From the NCBI GenBank assembly GCA_902477765.1, contig CABSIM010000041.1:1-24889 (forward strand): a DNA stretch of 24,889 bases, given 5' to 3'. The notes below the pieces were generated by a model. That model searched no databases, had not been told where the DNA came from, and saw nothing but the letters and a program-made list of their open reading frames with translations. This document shows positions 6,741 through 15,094 of the stretch, in pieces (the stretch's first letter is position 1; every line of letters begins with the position of its first letter). Made by a program: the position numbers and the translations under genes. This DNA is from an uncultured Clostridiaceae bacterium (GTDB lineage: Bacteria; Bacillota; Clostridia; Lachnospirales; Lachnospiraceae).

Positions 6741-7862
6741 ATGGCAGCTGGATCAACAACAGGAACCATATTCAGGGTAACCACCTGGGGAGAGTCCCAC
6801 GGAAAAGCCATCGGAGTTGTGGTGGACGGATGCCCGGCAGGCCTGTCTCTGTGTGAATCGGATATTCAGGAATATCTGGACAGGAGAAAGCCCGGGCAGA
6901 GCCGCTATGCCACCAGAAGAAATGAGGCGGATCAGGTGGAAATCCTGTCCGGCGTATTTGAAGGAAAAACCACCGGAACGCCCATTTCCATGATCGTCCG
7001 GAACACGGATCAGAGGTCGGCGGACTACAGCCGGATTGCTTCCTGTTACCGGCCGGGACATGCGGACTATACCTTTGATGAAAAGTACGGATTCCGGGAT
7101 TACAGAGGAGGAGGAAGATCCTCGGCCAGAGAGACCATCGGCCGCGTGGCTGCAGGAGCGGTGGCAGCCAAGGTCCTGAAGTCACTGAATATATCCGTGA
7201 CGGCGTATACCAGATCCATCGGTCCCGTGGAAATATCAGAAGAACGGTTTGACCTTTCGGAGACGGAAAACAACAGCCTCTGCATGCCGGACAAAGAAGC
7301 GGCAGAAAAGGCTGCGGCATTTCTGGAAGAAAAGATGGCTTCCTGCGATTCCGCCGGAGGCGTGGTGGAATGCGTGGCGGAGCATCTTCCGGCAGGACTC
7401 GGGGAGCCGGTATTTGAAAAGCTGGATGCAAATCTGGCCAAGGCCATGCTTTCCATCGGGGCTGTAAAGGGATTTGAAATAGGAGACGGATTCGCGGCGG
7501 CAAAGTCCTGCGGATCGGAAAACAACGATGCGTTCCGTATGGACGCCTCAGGGAACGTGGTAAAGAAAACCAATCATTCCGGAGGTGTGCTGGGCGGCAT
7601 CAGTGATGGCGCAAGACTGGTTTTCAGGGCGGCATTCAAACCTACGCCGTCCATTGCCAGACCCCAGGAAACCGTGGACCGGGACGGAAACGAAATCGAG
7701 CTTGTCATCAGCGGAAGGCATGATCCGGTGGTGGTGCCCAGAGCGGTGGTGGTTGTGGAGGCCATGGCAGCGATCACTCTGCTGGATATGCTGCTTCTTT
7801 CCATGACATCCAGGCTGGATATGATTCAGATGTTTCTTCAGGTGGAAGAAGCAGAGGAATAA
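6741..7862 (+). CDS. aroC: Chorismate synthase
   Basis: This 373-residue enzyme makes chorismate from 5-enolpyruvylshikimate-3-phosphate using reduced FMN, the last shared step toward aromatic amino acids and folate. Family signatures are clear: GESHGKAIGVVVDGCPAG near the N-terminus, the RSSARETIGRVAAGA block around 128-142, and SGGVLGGISDGARLVFR in the C-terminal third. Length is normal. Only 5 bases separate it from the lactonase stop, so its ribosome site (AGGAG) lies inside that gene's end and the two are co-transcribed. The other shikimate genes are not in the window. Confidence 0.97.
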   Translation: MAAGSTTGTIFRVTTWGESHGKAIGVVVDGCPAGLSLCESDIQEYLDRRKPGQSRYATRRNEADQVEILSGVFEGKTTGTPISMIVRNTDQRSADYSRIASCYRPGHADYTFDEKYGFRDYRGGGRSSARETIGRVAAGAVAAKVLKSLNISVTAYTRSIGPVEISEERFDLSETENNSLCMPDKEAAEKAAAFLEEKMASCDSAGGVVECVAEHLPAGLGEPVFEKLDANLAKAMLSIGAVKGFEIGDGFAAAKSCGSENNDAFRMDASGNVVKKTNHSGGVLGGISDGARLVFRAAFKPTPSIARPQETVDRDGNEIELVISGRHDPVVVPRAVVVVEAMAAITLLDMLLLSMTSRLDMIQMFLQVEEAEE

Positions 7863-7890
7863 AGGACGAGGAAAAAGAAAGGGAACAGAT

Positions 7891-8334
7891 ATGAAGATTG
7901 CAATGGGAAACGATCATTCCGCAGTGGAAATGAAAAATATCATCAAAGAGCATCTGGAGAAAAAGGGATATGAGGTTCTGGATCTTGGAACAAATTCCAC
8001 GGAAAGCTGCGACTATCCTGTTTACGGAGAAAAAGTAGGACGGGCAGTGGCATCCGGGGAAGCGGATCTCGGAATTGCCATCTGCGGAACCGGTGTGGGA
8101 ATTTCCCTGGCGGCCAATAAGGTCCGGGGAATCCGGGCATGCGTCTGCAGCGAACCGTATACCGCAAAACTTTCCAGGATGCACAATAATTCCAATGTGC
8201 TGGCTTTCGGAGCAAGGGTTGTGGGAAGCGAGCTGGCCAAGATGATTGTGGACGAATGGCTGGCAGCTGAATTCGAAGGCGGCCGTCACCAGCGCCGTGT
8301 GGACCTGATCATGGCCATTGAAGAGAAAGATTAA
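7891..8334 (+). CDS. rpiB: Ribose-5-phosphate isomerase B (RpiB/LacAB family)
   Basis: A 147-residue enzyme that interconverts ribose-5-phosphate and ribulose-5-phosphate in the non-oxidative pentose phosphate pathway. The nucleotide-like fold start (MGNDHS, D8-H9), the catalytic cysteine loop GICGTGVG-type (AICGTGVGIS, C65) and H98 in MHNNSNVL agree with RpiB. Close relatives act on allose- or galactose-6-phosphate, so exact sugar specificity is not certain. It follows aroC after 28 bases (AAAGGGA ribosome site) and ends in front of a strong terminator. It is the last gene of the operon. Confidence 0.93.
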   Translation: MKIAMGNDHSAVEMKNIIKEHLEKKGYEVLDLGTNSTESCDYPVYGEKVGRAVASGEADLGIAICGTGVGISLAANKVRGIRACVCSEPYTAKLSRMHNNSNVLAFGARVVGSELAKMIVDEWLAAEFEGGRHQRRVDLIMAIEEKD

Positions 8335-8354
8335 TGACAGCAAATAAAACAGAA

Positions 8355-8415
8355 GTGCCGGAGAATCATCCATGAATTCAGGAAGAGATGATTTTCCGGC
8401 ACTTTTCTTTTTTCT
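8355..8415. terminator. Terminator between rpiB and lysC
   Basis: A 16-bp stem pairs 8355-8370 with 8387-8402, with a single G-U wobble, and is followed by TTTTCTTTTTTC on the plus strand. On the minus strand it is followed by a weaker T-rich stretch (TCTGTTTTATTTG), so it may also end the aspartate kinase transcript arriving from the right. Confidence 0.85.
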
Positions 8416-8457
8416 CAGCGGCGGCTGCAAAATCCCAGAGGCTTTTCGTCCGCCCGG

Positions 8458-9777
8458 TTACAGTTCTGTTTTGATGAAGATATCATAAATCGCACGGATG
8501 GCATTTTCAAAGTCTTCCGTTTTGACGCCGATAATGATATTCAGTTCGCTGGAACCCTGATCGATCATTTTTACATTGATTTTTGCATGGGCAAGGGCGG
8601 AAAAGACGCGTCCGGCTGTCCCTCTGGCGGACTTCATACCGCGTCCCACCACGGCTACCAGCGCAAGGTCCGATTCCAGGTCGATGGAATCCGGATGTAC
8701 GGCTCTGTGAATGCCGGCAATGACAGCCTGTTCCTTTTCCTGGAATTCATCCTGGTGTACAAAAACAGTCATGGTGTCAATTCCGGACGGAGCATGTTCA
8801 AAGGGAATTCCGCACCGCTCGAACACTTCCAGAACCTTGCGGCCGAACCCGATTTCCGAGTTCATCATGGCCTTATCAATATTGACAGCACAGAACCCTT
8901 TTTTTCCGGCCACTCCGGTAATGGTATACCGGGGATTGCGGCAGGTATTCTCCACAATCATGGTACCCGGGTCTTCCGGCTTGTTGGTGTTCCGGATGTT
9001 GATGGGGATTCCTTCCTTGCGCACCGGGAAGATGGCATCTTCATGGAGCACGCTGGCTCCCATGTAGGAAAGTTCCCTCAGCTCCCGGTAGGTGATGGTT
9101 TCAATGGGAACCGGGTTTTCAATAATCCGGGGATCTGCCACCAGAAAACCGGATACATCCGTCCAGTTTTCATACAGATCGGCATGAATGGCCCGTGCCA
9201 CCAGGGAACCGGTGATGTCGGAACCGCCCCGGGAAAAAGTGACAATGGATCCGTCGGGAGCTGCCCCGTAAAATCCCGGGATAACTGCCTGCCGGTACTG
9301 GGCCAGGCTGGATTCCAGCTCATGATTGGTCTCTTCCGGAAGGAAATTTCCCTTTTCATCAAAACAGATGACGTCTGCCGCATCAAGGAACGGGAATCCC
9401 AGATAGGCGGACATGATAAGTCCGTTCAGGTACTCGCCCCGGGAAGCGGCGTAATCCCTGCCGATGCCGGAAACGAAATTCTTTTCTATTCTGTCGAATT
9501 CGAAATCCAGATTCAGGTCAAGATCCAGTCCGTCAATGATGTCCTGAAACCGTTTTTTGATCTGATCCAGAATTCTTGCATAACTCTGGCCGGAAGAGGC
9601 AGCGTCGTAGCACTGATAGAGAAGATCCGTGACCTTGGTGTCCTTGCCGTCCCGTTTGCCGGGGGCTGACGGAACCACAAAGGTACGGGATTTATCTGCC
9701 TGAATGATGGCTTTGACTTTCTTGAACTGCCGGGCACTTGCCAGAGAACTGCCCCCAAATTTTACAACTTTTTTCAT
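8458..9777 (-). CDS. lysC: Aspartate kinase
   Basis: A 439-residue kinase that phosphorylates L-aspartate, the first step toward lysine, threonine and methionine. The N-terminal nucleotide/substrate motif KFGGSSLAS and the RGGSDITGSLVA block around residue 188 are present. Two ACT-type regulatory segments fill the last third (near VAGKKGFCAVNID and VAVVGRGMKS...AKINVKMIDQGSSELNIIIGV), so feedback control by an end product is expected. Which amino acid inhibits it cannot be told. GGAGA precedes the ATG. The gene starts 27 bases after the signal peptidase stop and probably shares its promoter, an odd pairing of functions. Confidence 0.94.
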   Translation of the reverse strand: MKKVVKFGGSSLASARQFKKVKAIIQADKSRTFVVPSAPGKRDGKDTKVTDLLYQCYDAASSGQSYARILDQIKKRFQDIIDGLDLDLNLDFEFDRIEKNFVSGIGRDYAASRGEYLNGLIMSAYLGFPFLDAADVICFDEKGNFLPEETNHELESSLAQYRQAVIPGFYGAAPDGSIVTFSRGGSDITGSLVARAIHADLYENWTDVSGFLVADPRIIENPVPIETITYRELRELSYMGASVLHEDAIFPVRKEGIPINIRNTNKPEDPGTMIVENTCRNPRYTITGVAGKKGFCAVNIDKAMMNSEIGFGRKVLEVFERCGIPFEHAPSGIDTMTVFVHQDEFQEKEQAVIAGIHRAVHPDSIDLESDLALVAVVGRGMKSARGTAGRVFSALAHAKINVKMIDQGSSELNIIIGVKTEDFENAIRAIYDIFIKTEL

Positions 9778-9804
9778 AATGGTATCTCCTGCGTGTATGT
9801 CATG

Positions 9805-10449
9805 TTAACGAATCAGCTTGATTTCCGGGAAATATTCAAACAGAACCTGGGCAATGATCTTGTCCCTGGAAATGTAATGATTTTTCCAGTAGCGGGCATC
9901 CAGGGAATAGTTCCGGTTGTCGCCCATCATAAAATAACTGTTTTCGGGGACTTCAAAATGGAAGGTTTCATTCTGGTTCATTTCTTCAGCCAGATACGGT
10001 TCGTCCAGAGGCGTATCAGAGCCGTTGAGATATACCTTGTCGTCGATGATATCGATCACGTCCCCGGGAATACCGATGATGCGCTTGACGTAATAGACGG
10101 TCTTTCCGCGTTTTTCCACCTGGGAACCGCAGACCGGACAGATGTCCGCCTTGTCGCCTTCCACAGTGCTGTCGCAGACCGGGCACTGCCATCCATAGAT
10201 AAAGATAACCACGTCGCCGCGCTCCGGATCGGTAAAATGATAATTGAGTCTGGAGCCGATGACACGGCTTCCGGCCATAATGGTATTTTCCATGGAGCCG
10301 GTGGGCACTTCACTGTTGGCAATGATGAATGTAGTTAAAACAAAGGCAATGGCTGCAGCAGCCACGATGATCTGCACCCAGCTGATAAGTTCGGCTTTCC
10401 AGCCGCCTTTTTCCGGGGCTTTTTTTTCGCTCTTTTCTTCATGATTCAT
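9805..10449 (-). CDS. lepB: Signal peptidase I with a Cys4 (zinc-ribbon-like) insert
   Basis: A 214-residue membrane-anchored peptidase that removes signal peptides from exported proteins. One helix (about 22-44) anchors it, and the catalytic serine is S52 in VPTGSMENT. The catalytic lysine is K122 in YYVKRIIGIPGD, and the later MGDNRNYSLDARYW box is intact. Between Ser and Lys, residues 87-110 carry two CPVC knuckles (C89/C92 and C104/C107), forming a probable structural metal site absent from standard SipS/LepB enzymes. The start MNHEEKSEK at 10449 has GAGGG 11 bases upstream; an ATG at 10467 lacks one. It leads a two-gene unit with lysC. Confidence 0.93.
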   Translation of the reverse strand: MNHEEKSEKKAPEKGGWKAELISWVQIIVAAAAIAFVLTTFIIANSEVPTGSMENTIMAGSRVIGSRLNYHFTDPERGDVVIFIYGWQCPVCDSTVEGDKADICPVCGSQVEKRGKTVYYVKRIIGIPGDVIDIIDDKVYLNGSDTPLDEPYLAEEMNQNETFHFEVPENSYFMMGDNRNYSLDARYWKNHYISRDKIIAQVLFEYFPEIKLIR

Positions 10450-10467
10450 AATTTCAACAACCCTCAT

Positions 10468-10496
10468 TTGACGATGATGTAATAACACAATATAAT
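10468..10496 (+). promoter_or_regulatory. Promoter of the DUF3810 gene and downstream cluster
   Basis: TTGACG (10468-10473) and TATAAT (10491-10496, perfect) are separated by 17 bases. Its -10 box overlaps the -10 box of the leftward promoter by four bases, so polymerase cannot occupy both at once. Confidence 0.7.
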
Positions 10497-10517
10497 GAGT
10501 TTATGATAATTTGTCAA
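10489..10517 (-). promoter_or_regulatory. Promoter of signal peptidase-lysC
   Basis: Read leftward, TTGACA (10517-10512, perfect) and TATATT (10494-10489) are separated by 17 bases. Transcription would start near 10482, about 33 bases before the signal peptidase start codon. Confidence 0.75.
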
Positions 10518-10573
10518 GTTTCGCAAGCCCTTTTCGCAAAAGGTAAGAAAAAAAATCAGGAGAGAGGACAGGT

Positions 10574-11665
10574 ATGGAGAGAAGAAAGGCAGACAGAACA
10601 GCAGCCGCAGCGGCAGCAGGAGCGGCTCTTACGGCGGTTTCCTGGGGACTTCTGGCGGCGGCACGGAAGGCGGATGGTTTTTCGGAATGGTATGCCGGCT
10701 GTGTATATCCGGTTCTGACGGGAAGTCTGGGCCGGCTCAGCGGCCTGTTCCCTTTTTCCGTGGTGGAACTGGGACTTTATATTGTCATCGTGTATGCGGC
10801 TTTCATGCCCATAAGATTCCGGAAGCGGCCGGCAGCGGCGGCAGTCAGGATTTTCTGCTTCTGTGCGCTGCTGTTTTTTCTGTATACGGTGAACTGCGGG
10901 ATCAATTATTACCGGAAACCGTTTTCTTCCTGGCTGAATCTGGAGACAGGAAAGGCCGGGGACCAGGAACTTTATGAGATGTGTTCCTGGCTCACAGATA
11001 TGGTGAATACAAGCAGAAAGGAAATGGAGCAGGACAGCGGAAGCTGGAAGAATCAGGGAGAAAAAGGTACAGTTTCCATGAACATGCTGGGAGAAACATA
11101 TCCGGTTCTGTCAGGGTTCTATCCGCAGCCCAAACCGGTGACGGTTTCCTGGATCCTTTCGATTCAGCAATGTTCCGGCGTGTATTCTCCGTTTACCATA
11201 GAGGCCAACTATAACAGGGATATGACGGCTTATAATATTCCCCATACCATATGTCATGAACTCTCACACCTGCGGGGGTTCATGCGGGAAGATGAGGCAA
11301 ATTTCATAGGATATCTGGCCTGCATAGATGCCCCCTATCCGGACTTCCGGTACAGCGGATATCTTATGGGATGGATCTACGCCGGCAATGCACTGGCAGG
11401 AACGGACCCGGAAGCATACCGGGAGCTGTACGCCATGCTGGATGAATCCGTGCGGGAGGATCTGGAAGAAAACAGCCGGTTCTGGAACCGGTATGAAGGG
11501 AAAACCGCGGAAGTGGCAAACCGTGTCAATGATGCGTATCTGAAGGCCAACGGACAGCAGGAAGGGGTCAGAACCTATGGCAGAGCAGTGGATCTTATGC
11601 TGGCTGATTTCCTGGAAAACAGGGGCGATTTTCCTTGTAACCAGAATGAGGAAATGGTAAAATGA
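10574..11665 (+). CDS. DUF3810-type membrane zinc metalloprotease-like protein
   Basis: This 363-residue protein has about three hydrophobic helices in its first third (16-31, 60-80, 92-110), followed by a large domain. That domain has a zinc-peptidase motif HELSH (H228, E229, H232) and a downstream acidic box, REDEANFIGYLAC (E241 is a possible third ligand). This is the pattern of the uncharacterised DUF3810 family found in Firmicutes. The substrate is unknown; cell-envelope proteins are plausible because it is membrane-tethered and transcribed divergently from signal peptidase I. GGAGAGAGGA precedes the start. The branching enzyme follows after 46 bases without a terminator. Proteolytic activity is inferred from the motif alone. 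Confidence 0.85.
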   Translation: MERRKADRTAAAAAAGAALTAVSWGLLAAARKADGFSEWYAGCVYPVLTGSLGRLSGLFPFSVVELGLYIVIVYAAFMPIRFRKRPAAAAVRIFCFCALLFFLYTVNCGINYYRKPFSSWLNLETGKAGDQELYEMCSWLTDMVNTSRKEMEQDSGSWKNQGEKGTVSMNMLGETYPVLSGFYPQPKPVTVSWILSIQQCSGVYSPFTIEANYNRDMTAYNIPHTICHELSHLRGFMREDEANFIGYLACIDAPYPDFRYSGYLMGWIYAGNALAGTDPEAYRELYAMLDESVREDLEENSRFWNRYEGKTAEVANRVNDAYLKANGQQEGVRTYGRAVDLMLADFLENRGDFPCNQNEEMVK

Positions 11666-11711
11666 AGACAAAATAACAGCATGTAAATGCTTTGCTCAGG
11701 GGGGCCGTTTG

Positions 11712-14126
11712 ATGGATAAAGTATTATATGATCTTATGGACTGGGCGGGAATTGAGGAACTGGTATATTCGGAATCCAGCAATCCCGGCAGGCTTCTGGG
11801 AGCCCGCGTGGTAAAGGAAGGTCTGCTGATTCAGGCGTATATTCCCAATGCGAAAAAAGTGGATGTCAGGCTTCAGGAATCGGATTATCCCATGGAAATG
11901 GCGGATGAAGGCGGATTTTTTGCGGTACTTCTCGACAGGAAAAAACTGGAACCGTACCGCTTCTTTATTACCTATGAAGACGGAGACACACAGGAAACGG
12001 AAGACCCGTATTCCTATCGGTTCGGCAGCATATTCACCGACAGTGATCTGAAGAAGCTGGAGGCGGGAATCTATTATGACTCCTACGAAAAGCTGGGGGC
12101 CCATCCCTCGGAACAGGCGGGAATCCGCGGGGTGCATTTTGCTGTCTGGGCGCCCGGAGCCATGCGTGTCAGCGTGGTGGGAGATTTCAATTTCTGGGAT
12201 GGCCGCAGACATCAGATGAACCGCCTGGGGGATTCCGGACTGTATGAACTTTTCATTCCGGGGCTGGAACCCGGCATGCTTTATAAATATGAAGTAAAGA
12301 CGCGGGCGGGAGTGCCCATGCTGAAGGCAGATCCGTATGCATTCCGGGCGCAGCTGCGTCCGGATACGGCATCCGTGATCTGGGATCTGAAGAAATATAC
12401 GTGGAGCGACGGAGAGTGGATGAAAAAACGGAAAAAGGACAGGAAACAGGAATGTCCCATGTCCGTATATGAAGTTCATCTGGGCTCCTGGATGCAGAAA
12501 GAAATACAGAAGGATGAAGACGGAAACGATATAAACGGCAGTCAGTTCTGCAACTACCGGGAGATTGCGGAAAAACTGTCCGCCTATGTAAAGGAAATGG
12601 GATATACCCATGTGGAACTGATGCCGGTGATGGAGCATCCTCTGGATGCATCCTGGGGCTATCAGGTTACAGGATATTATGCGCCCACCAGCCGTTACGG
12701 CACACCGGATGACTTCAAGGCATTTATGGATCATATGCATAAGGAAGGAATCGGTGTGATCCTGGACTGGGTTCCGGCCCATTTTCCGCGGGACGCCCAC
12801 GGACTGGCAGCCTTTGACGGGACATGCCTTTATGAGCATCTGGATCCGAGACAGGGAAGCCATCCGCACTGGGGAACACTGATTTATAACTACGGGAGAC
12901 CCCAGGTTTCCAATTTCCTGATTTCCAACGCCCTGTTCTGGGCCAGGGAATACCATGCAGACGGAATCCGGATGGATGCGGTGGCGTCCATGCTGTACCT
13001 GGATTACGGAAAAAATGCCGGAGAATGGGTGGCCAACATGTACGGGGGCCACGAAAATCTGGAGGCAGTGGAATTCCTCAAGCATCTGAATTCCATATTC
13101 CATAAGGAAGTGGAAGGTGCCGTGCTGATTGCGGAGGAATCTACAGCCTGGCCGATGATCACCGGAGATGTAAAAGAAGGCGGCCTTGGATTTGATTATA
13201 AATGGAATATGGGATGGATGAATGATTTCCTGAGTTACATGCAGTGCGATCCATATTTCAGGAATCAGCATTACGGGGAGCTGACCTTCAGCATGCTGTA
13301 TGCTTACAGCGAGAAGTTTGTGCTGGTGCTGTCTCACGATGAAGTGGTTCACGGAAAGGGGTCTCTGGCAGGAAAGATGCCGGGAGATACCCAGGAGAAA
13401 AAGTTTGCGAATCTGCGGGCTGCCTATGGTTTCATGGCCGGCCATCCGGGAAAGAAGCTTCTGTTCATGGGACAGGAATTCGGACAGATGGATGAATGGA
13501 ATGAAAATGTGCCGCTGGAGTGGAATCTTCTGGAGTATCCTGTCCATAAGCAGATGCAGGAATATGTAAAGGCTCTGAACCATCTGTATACAAGTCATCC
13601 TGCCATGTACGAACTGGATGACGAGCCGGAAGGCTTTGAATGGATCAACTGCACATATCAGGCGGAAAATATCGCAATTTTCATCCGGCGTTCTTCAAAA
13701 CCGGAAGAAACACTGCTGTTTGTCTGCAATTTTGCTCCGGTGGTTCATGAAAAATTCCGCCTGGGTGTGCCGTTTGCAGGTAAATATAAGGAAATCTTCA
13801 ACAGCGATTCGGTTTCCTTCGGCGGAAGCGGTGTGGTAAACCCCAGGGCAAAGCAGTCCAGGGAAATGGAGTGGGACGGAAGAAAGGACTCGATCCAGAT
13901 CAATCTGCCGCCCATGGCTGTCGCGGTCTTCCAGTGTACGCCGGAGAGCGGTAAAAAGAAAGCGGGTGCCGGGAAAAGCCAGTCCAGAACCCAGAAAGCT
14001 TCCGGAAAGACATCGGAATCTTCCAGAGGGAAAACCGTAAAAAGCACAAAAAGTATAAAAAGTACAGAAAAAGCATCTCCGCTGGACAAAATTTCGGGAA
14101 CAGTGGGAAGGCTTTTAAAGAAATAA
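11712..14126 (+). CDS. glgB: 1,4-alpha-glucan (glycogen) branching enzyme with a basic C-terminal tail
   Basis: An 804-residue GH13 enzyme that makes alpha-1,6 branches in glycogen. It has an N-terminal beta domain (about 30-105), a CBM48 domain (about 128-225), the catalytic barrel with nucleophile D422 (GIRMDAVASM) and acid/base E475 (AEEST), and the late barrel box LSHDEVVHGKGS. Spacing between these residues equals that in E. coli GlgB (53). The last 58 or so residues are Lys/Ser/Thr-rich and unlike normal GlgB, ending LDKISGTVGRLLKK, possibly an amphipathic helix. ATG at 11712 is preferred (GGGGGG 7 bases upstream) over an in-frame TTG at 11709. No other glycogen genes are in the window. 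Confidence 0.95.
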   Translation: MDKVLYDLMDWAGIEELVYSESSNPGRLLGARVVKEGLLIQAYIPNAKKVDVRLQESDYPMEMADEGGFFAVLLDRKKLEPYRFFITYEDGDTQETEDPYSYRFGSIFTDSDLKKLEAGIYYDSYEKLGAHPSEQAGIRGVHFAVWAPGAMRVSVVGDFNFWDGRRHQMNRLGDSGLYELFIPGLEPGMLYKYEVKTRAGVPMLKADPYAFRAQLRPDTASVIWDLKKYTWSDGEWMKKRKKDRKQECPMSVYEVHLGSWMQKEIQKDEDGNDINGSQFCNYREIAEKLSAYVKEMGYTHVELMPVMEHPLDASWGYQVTGYYAPTSRYGTPDDFKAFMDHMHKEGIGVILDWVPAHFPRDAHGLAAFDGTCLYEHLDPRQGSHPHWGTLIYNYGRPQVSNFLISNALFWAREYHADGIRMDAVASMLYLDYGKNAGEWVANMYGGHENLEAVEFLKHLNSIFHKEVEGAVLIAEESTAWPMITGDVKEGGLGFDYKWNMGWMNDFLSYMQCDPYFRNQHYGELTFSMLYAYSEKFVLVLSHDEVVHGKGSLAGKMPGDTQEKKFANLRAAYGFMAGHPGKKLLFMGQEFGQMDEWNENVPLEWNLLEYPVHKQMQEYVKALNHLYTSHPAMYELDDEPEGFEWINCTYQAENIAIFIRRSSKPEETLLFVCNFAPVVHEKFRLGVPFAGKYKEIFNSDSVSFGGSGVVNPRAKQSREMEWDGRKDSIQINLPPMAVAVFQCTPESGKKKAGAGKSQSRTQKASGKTSESSRGKTVKSTKSIKSTEKASPLDKISGTVGRLLKK

Positions 14127-14147
14127 AAAGAATAAAAGGGGAAATGA

Positions 14148-14180
14148 GTCCGGCCGCAGGGAAAGTCCCGGCGGCCGGAT
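14148..14180 (+). repeat. Intergenic hairpin between glgB and mscS
   Basis: TCCGGCCGC (14149-14157) pairs with GCGGCCGGA (14171-14179), extended by a G-U at the base. After one mismatch an inner GGGA/TCCC stem closes on a 3-base loop. No T-run follows, so it is more likely an RNA-processing or stability element than a terminator. It ends about 11 bases before the mscS ribosome site. Confidence 0.5.
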
Positions 14181-14204
14181 TACAGCCGGAAAGGAGGGCA
14201 GTCC

Positions 14205-15077
14205 GTGAATGAAGAACTGCCGGTATTAAATGTGGAAGAGGCCAATGTCCTTCTGGAAACCGTAAAAGGATGGGGACCGGGAATTCTGAAACTGGGAATC
14301 CGTCTGCTGATTGCCGGCGTGATTTTGCTGGTGGGGATGAAGGTGATCAGAATCATCCGGAAAATGGTCCGGAGATCGCTGGAACGGGCCGATGTGGAAA
14401 TCACGCTGCTGCGGTTTCTGGACGCGCTTCTGAACGCAGTGCTGCTGTTTATCCTGATTTTTATTGTGGCACAGCAGCTGGGAATGAGTTCCGCCTCGAT
14501 TCTGGCGGTTACAGGATCTGCCGGTCTGGCTCTGGGCCTCGCCCTTCAGGGGAGCCTTGCCAACTTTGCAGGCGGCGTTCTGATCCTGTTTATGAAACCG
14601 TTCCGCGTGAATGATTATATTGTGACCACGCAGGGAGAGGGCACCGTCTATTCCATCGGTCTTGTATATACAACCCTGATCACCATTGACAATAAAAAGG
14701 TGGTAATCCCCAACGGAACTCTTTCTGATTCTACCATTACCAATGTGACCACCATGGAGAAACGCCGGCTGGATCTGACCGTTTCCATCGGATATGGTTC
14801 GGACCTGAAGAAGGCAAAGGAAATCCTGCAGAAAATATATGAAGACTGTCCGGAAATGATGAAGGAAGAAGGCATCACGGTTTATGTGGACAGCCTCGGA
14901 GAGAGCGGAGTTGTTCTGGGGGCGCGAGGATGGGTTCCGACAGACGATTACTGGGCAGTGAAATGGAGGATTACGGAAGAAATCAAACTTGCCTATGACC
15001 GGGAAGGGATCGAGATTCCGTATAACTACATGAATGTACGTGTGGTAGGAACTGGTAAGGAAGCAGACAGACCGTAA
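14205..15077 (+). CDS. mscS: Small-conductance mechanosensitive channel, MscS family
   Basis: A 290-residue membrane channel that opens under membrane tension to release solutes during osmotic down-shock. Three hydrophobic helices occur near 29-50, 70-92 and 96-130. The third is the Gly/Ala-rich pore helix with the diagnostic run LALGLALQGSLANFAGG, followed by FMKPFRVNDYI at the start of the cytoplasmic beta domain. The C-terminal vestibule region (to about 280) is complete. It starts with GTG, supported by AAGGAGG 7 bases upstream; an ATG four bases later is out of frame. The HD hydrolase gene follows after 17 bases. Confidence 0.93.
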   Translation: MNEELPVLNVEEANVLLETVKGWGPGILKLGIRLLIAGVILLVGMKVIRIIRKMVRRSLERADVEITLLRFLDALLNAVLLFILIFIVAQQLGMSSASILAVTGSAGLALGLALQGSLANFAGGVLILFMKPFRVNDYIVTTQGEGTVYSIGLVYTTLITIDNKKVVIPNGTLSDSTITNVTTMEKRRLDLTVSIGYGSDLKKAKEILQKIYEDCPEMMKEEGITVYVDSLGESGVVLGARGWVPTDDYWAVKWRITEEIKLAYDREGIEIPYNYMNVRVVGTGKEADRP

Positions 15078-15094
15078 GAAAAGGAGGGGGACCT

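Noticed and set aside
8587..9669. A 360-codon plus-strand open frame opposite lysC
   Set aside because: It is fully antisense to aspartate kinase, without a ribosome site or domain.
11724..13598. A 624-codon minus-strand open frame opposite glgB
   Set aside because: It is antisense to the branching enzyme, and no motif is seen.
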